From: Blautia glucerasea
GTDB taxonomy: Bacteria > Bacillota > Clostridia > Lachnospirales > Lachnospiraceae
Direction of reading: 5' to 3'
Length of the DNA: 50,986 nt
NCBI RefSeq assembly: GCF_013304385.1
Contig: NZ_JAAITU010000033.1
Span: 1-50,986 of the forward strand
The notes beneath the pieces are model-generated. The model saw only the letters and a program-made list of their open reading frames with translations. It had not been told where the DNA came from and made no database searches. Every line of letters begins with the position of its first letter. Positions within the stretch are counted from its first letter, which is position 1. This document shows, piece after piece, positions 50,870 to 50,986 of the stretch. Made by a program: the position numbers and the translations under genes.

Positions 50870-50986
50870 CTATTCTGAAAAAATATCGTCAAAATTCCAT
50901 TCGATTTCGATTTCATCCTGACTATGAACACGGATCACCTTGATAATCTCACGCAGCTTCTCTGTATCGAACTTCTGAATTCCCAA
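50870..50986 (-). CDS. Probable serine recombinase, C-terminal end (partial)
   Basis: The last 38 codons of a gene that enters from beyond the right edge: IQKFDTEKLREIIKVIRV, then HSQDEIEIEWNFDDIFSE and a stop at 50870. The pattern, a helix followed by a two-strand hairpin ending in EIEWNFDDIF, is what I know from the C-termini of large serine recombinases of Clostridial transposons and ICEs. Only the tail is visible, so the assignment is tentative. The 110 bases between its stop and the integrase break hold no clear gene. Confidence 0.5.
   Translation of the reverse strand: MGIQKFDTEKLREIIKVIRVHSQDEIEIEWNFDDIFSE

Overview
The window looks like a chromosomal segment of a low-to-mid GC Gram-positive anaerobe of the family Lachnospiraceae. 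It resembles Blautia, but the genus is a guess from gene content and style. The support is a conserved gene string (secDF, scfB, scfA, TIGR04086, recJ, apt, relA, MBL hydrolase, hemZ, HD protein, hisS, aspS), strong AGGAGG ribosome binding sites, YtrA-type GntR/ABC modules and Gram-positive cell-wall-binding repeats. Both ends of the window are mobile-element debris; the roughly 49 kb between them is mostly backbone with a few accessory islands.

Left to right. (1) 1-1100: a minus-strand mobile-element operon (DUF6075, DUF3970, ParA) whose ParA gene breaks off at a 26-bp perfect palindrome. (2) 1.3-3.3 kb: rpsB-tsf with promoter, leader and terminator. (3) 3.4-9.5 kb: an RsuA-type pseudouridine synthase, a GntR/ABC ATPase/membrane permease operon with a candidate operator, and a HAD phosphatase plus CPBP protease pair. 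(4) 9.5-11.6 kb: a transmembrane Ser/Thr kinase overlapping an Asn-rich exported protein. (5) 11.6-12.1 kb: a densely structured intergenic region holding copy 1 of a 130-bp repeat. (6) 12.1-18.2 kb: argS behind two exported cell-wall-binding-repeat proteins, an LUD protein and PTS enzyme I. (7) 18.3-23.9 kb: a MacB-like efflux operon with two different membrane-fusion adaptors. (8) 24-42.3 kb: a lipoprotein, then the long conserved housekeeping string (aspS back to the SCIFF peptide and its radical SAM partner), and a large C-terminally anchored surface protein. (9) 42.5-48.7 kb: copy 2 of the 130-bp repeat in the leader of a CNNM/CBS (HlyC/CorC) protein, a YdcF protein, an amidase, and a three-gene ABC importer. 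(10) 48.7-50.4 kb: DUF5688 and a low-molecular-weight tyrosine phosphatase. (11) 50.5 kb to the end: the C-terminal stub of a tyrosine integrase next to the C-terminal end of what looks like a serine recombinase.

The most unusual signals are non-coding. A 130-bp element occurs twice (129/130 identical, about 30.8 kb apart) and folds into three strong hairpins; its single difference turns a G-C pair into a G-U pair if the plus strand is transcribed. A second, shorter inverted-repeat family (GTAAC-N4-CAG arms) sits just downstream of the predicted transcription start of two unrelated plus-strand genes. Other points worth a look are the adaptor with a 290-residue insertion, a terminator hairpin that contains the ribosome binding site of the next gene, and the broken mobile genes at both edges. 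Functions are read from recognisable motifs only; no database search was run.
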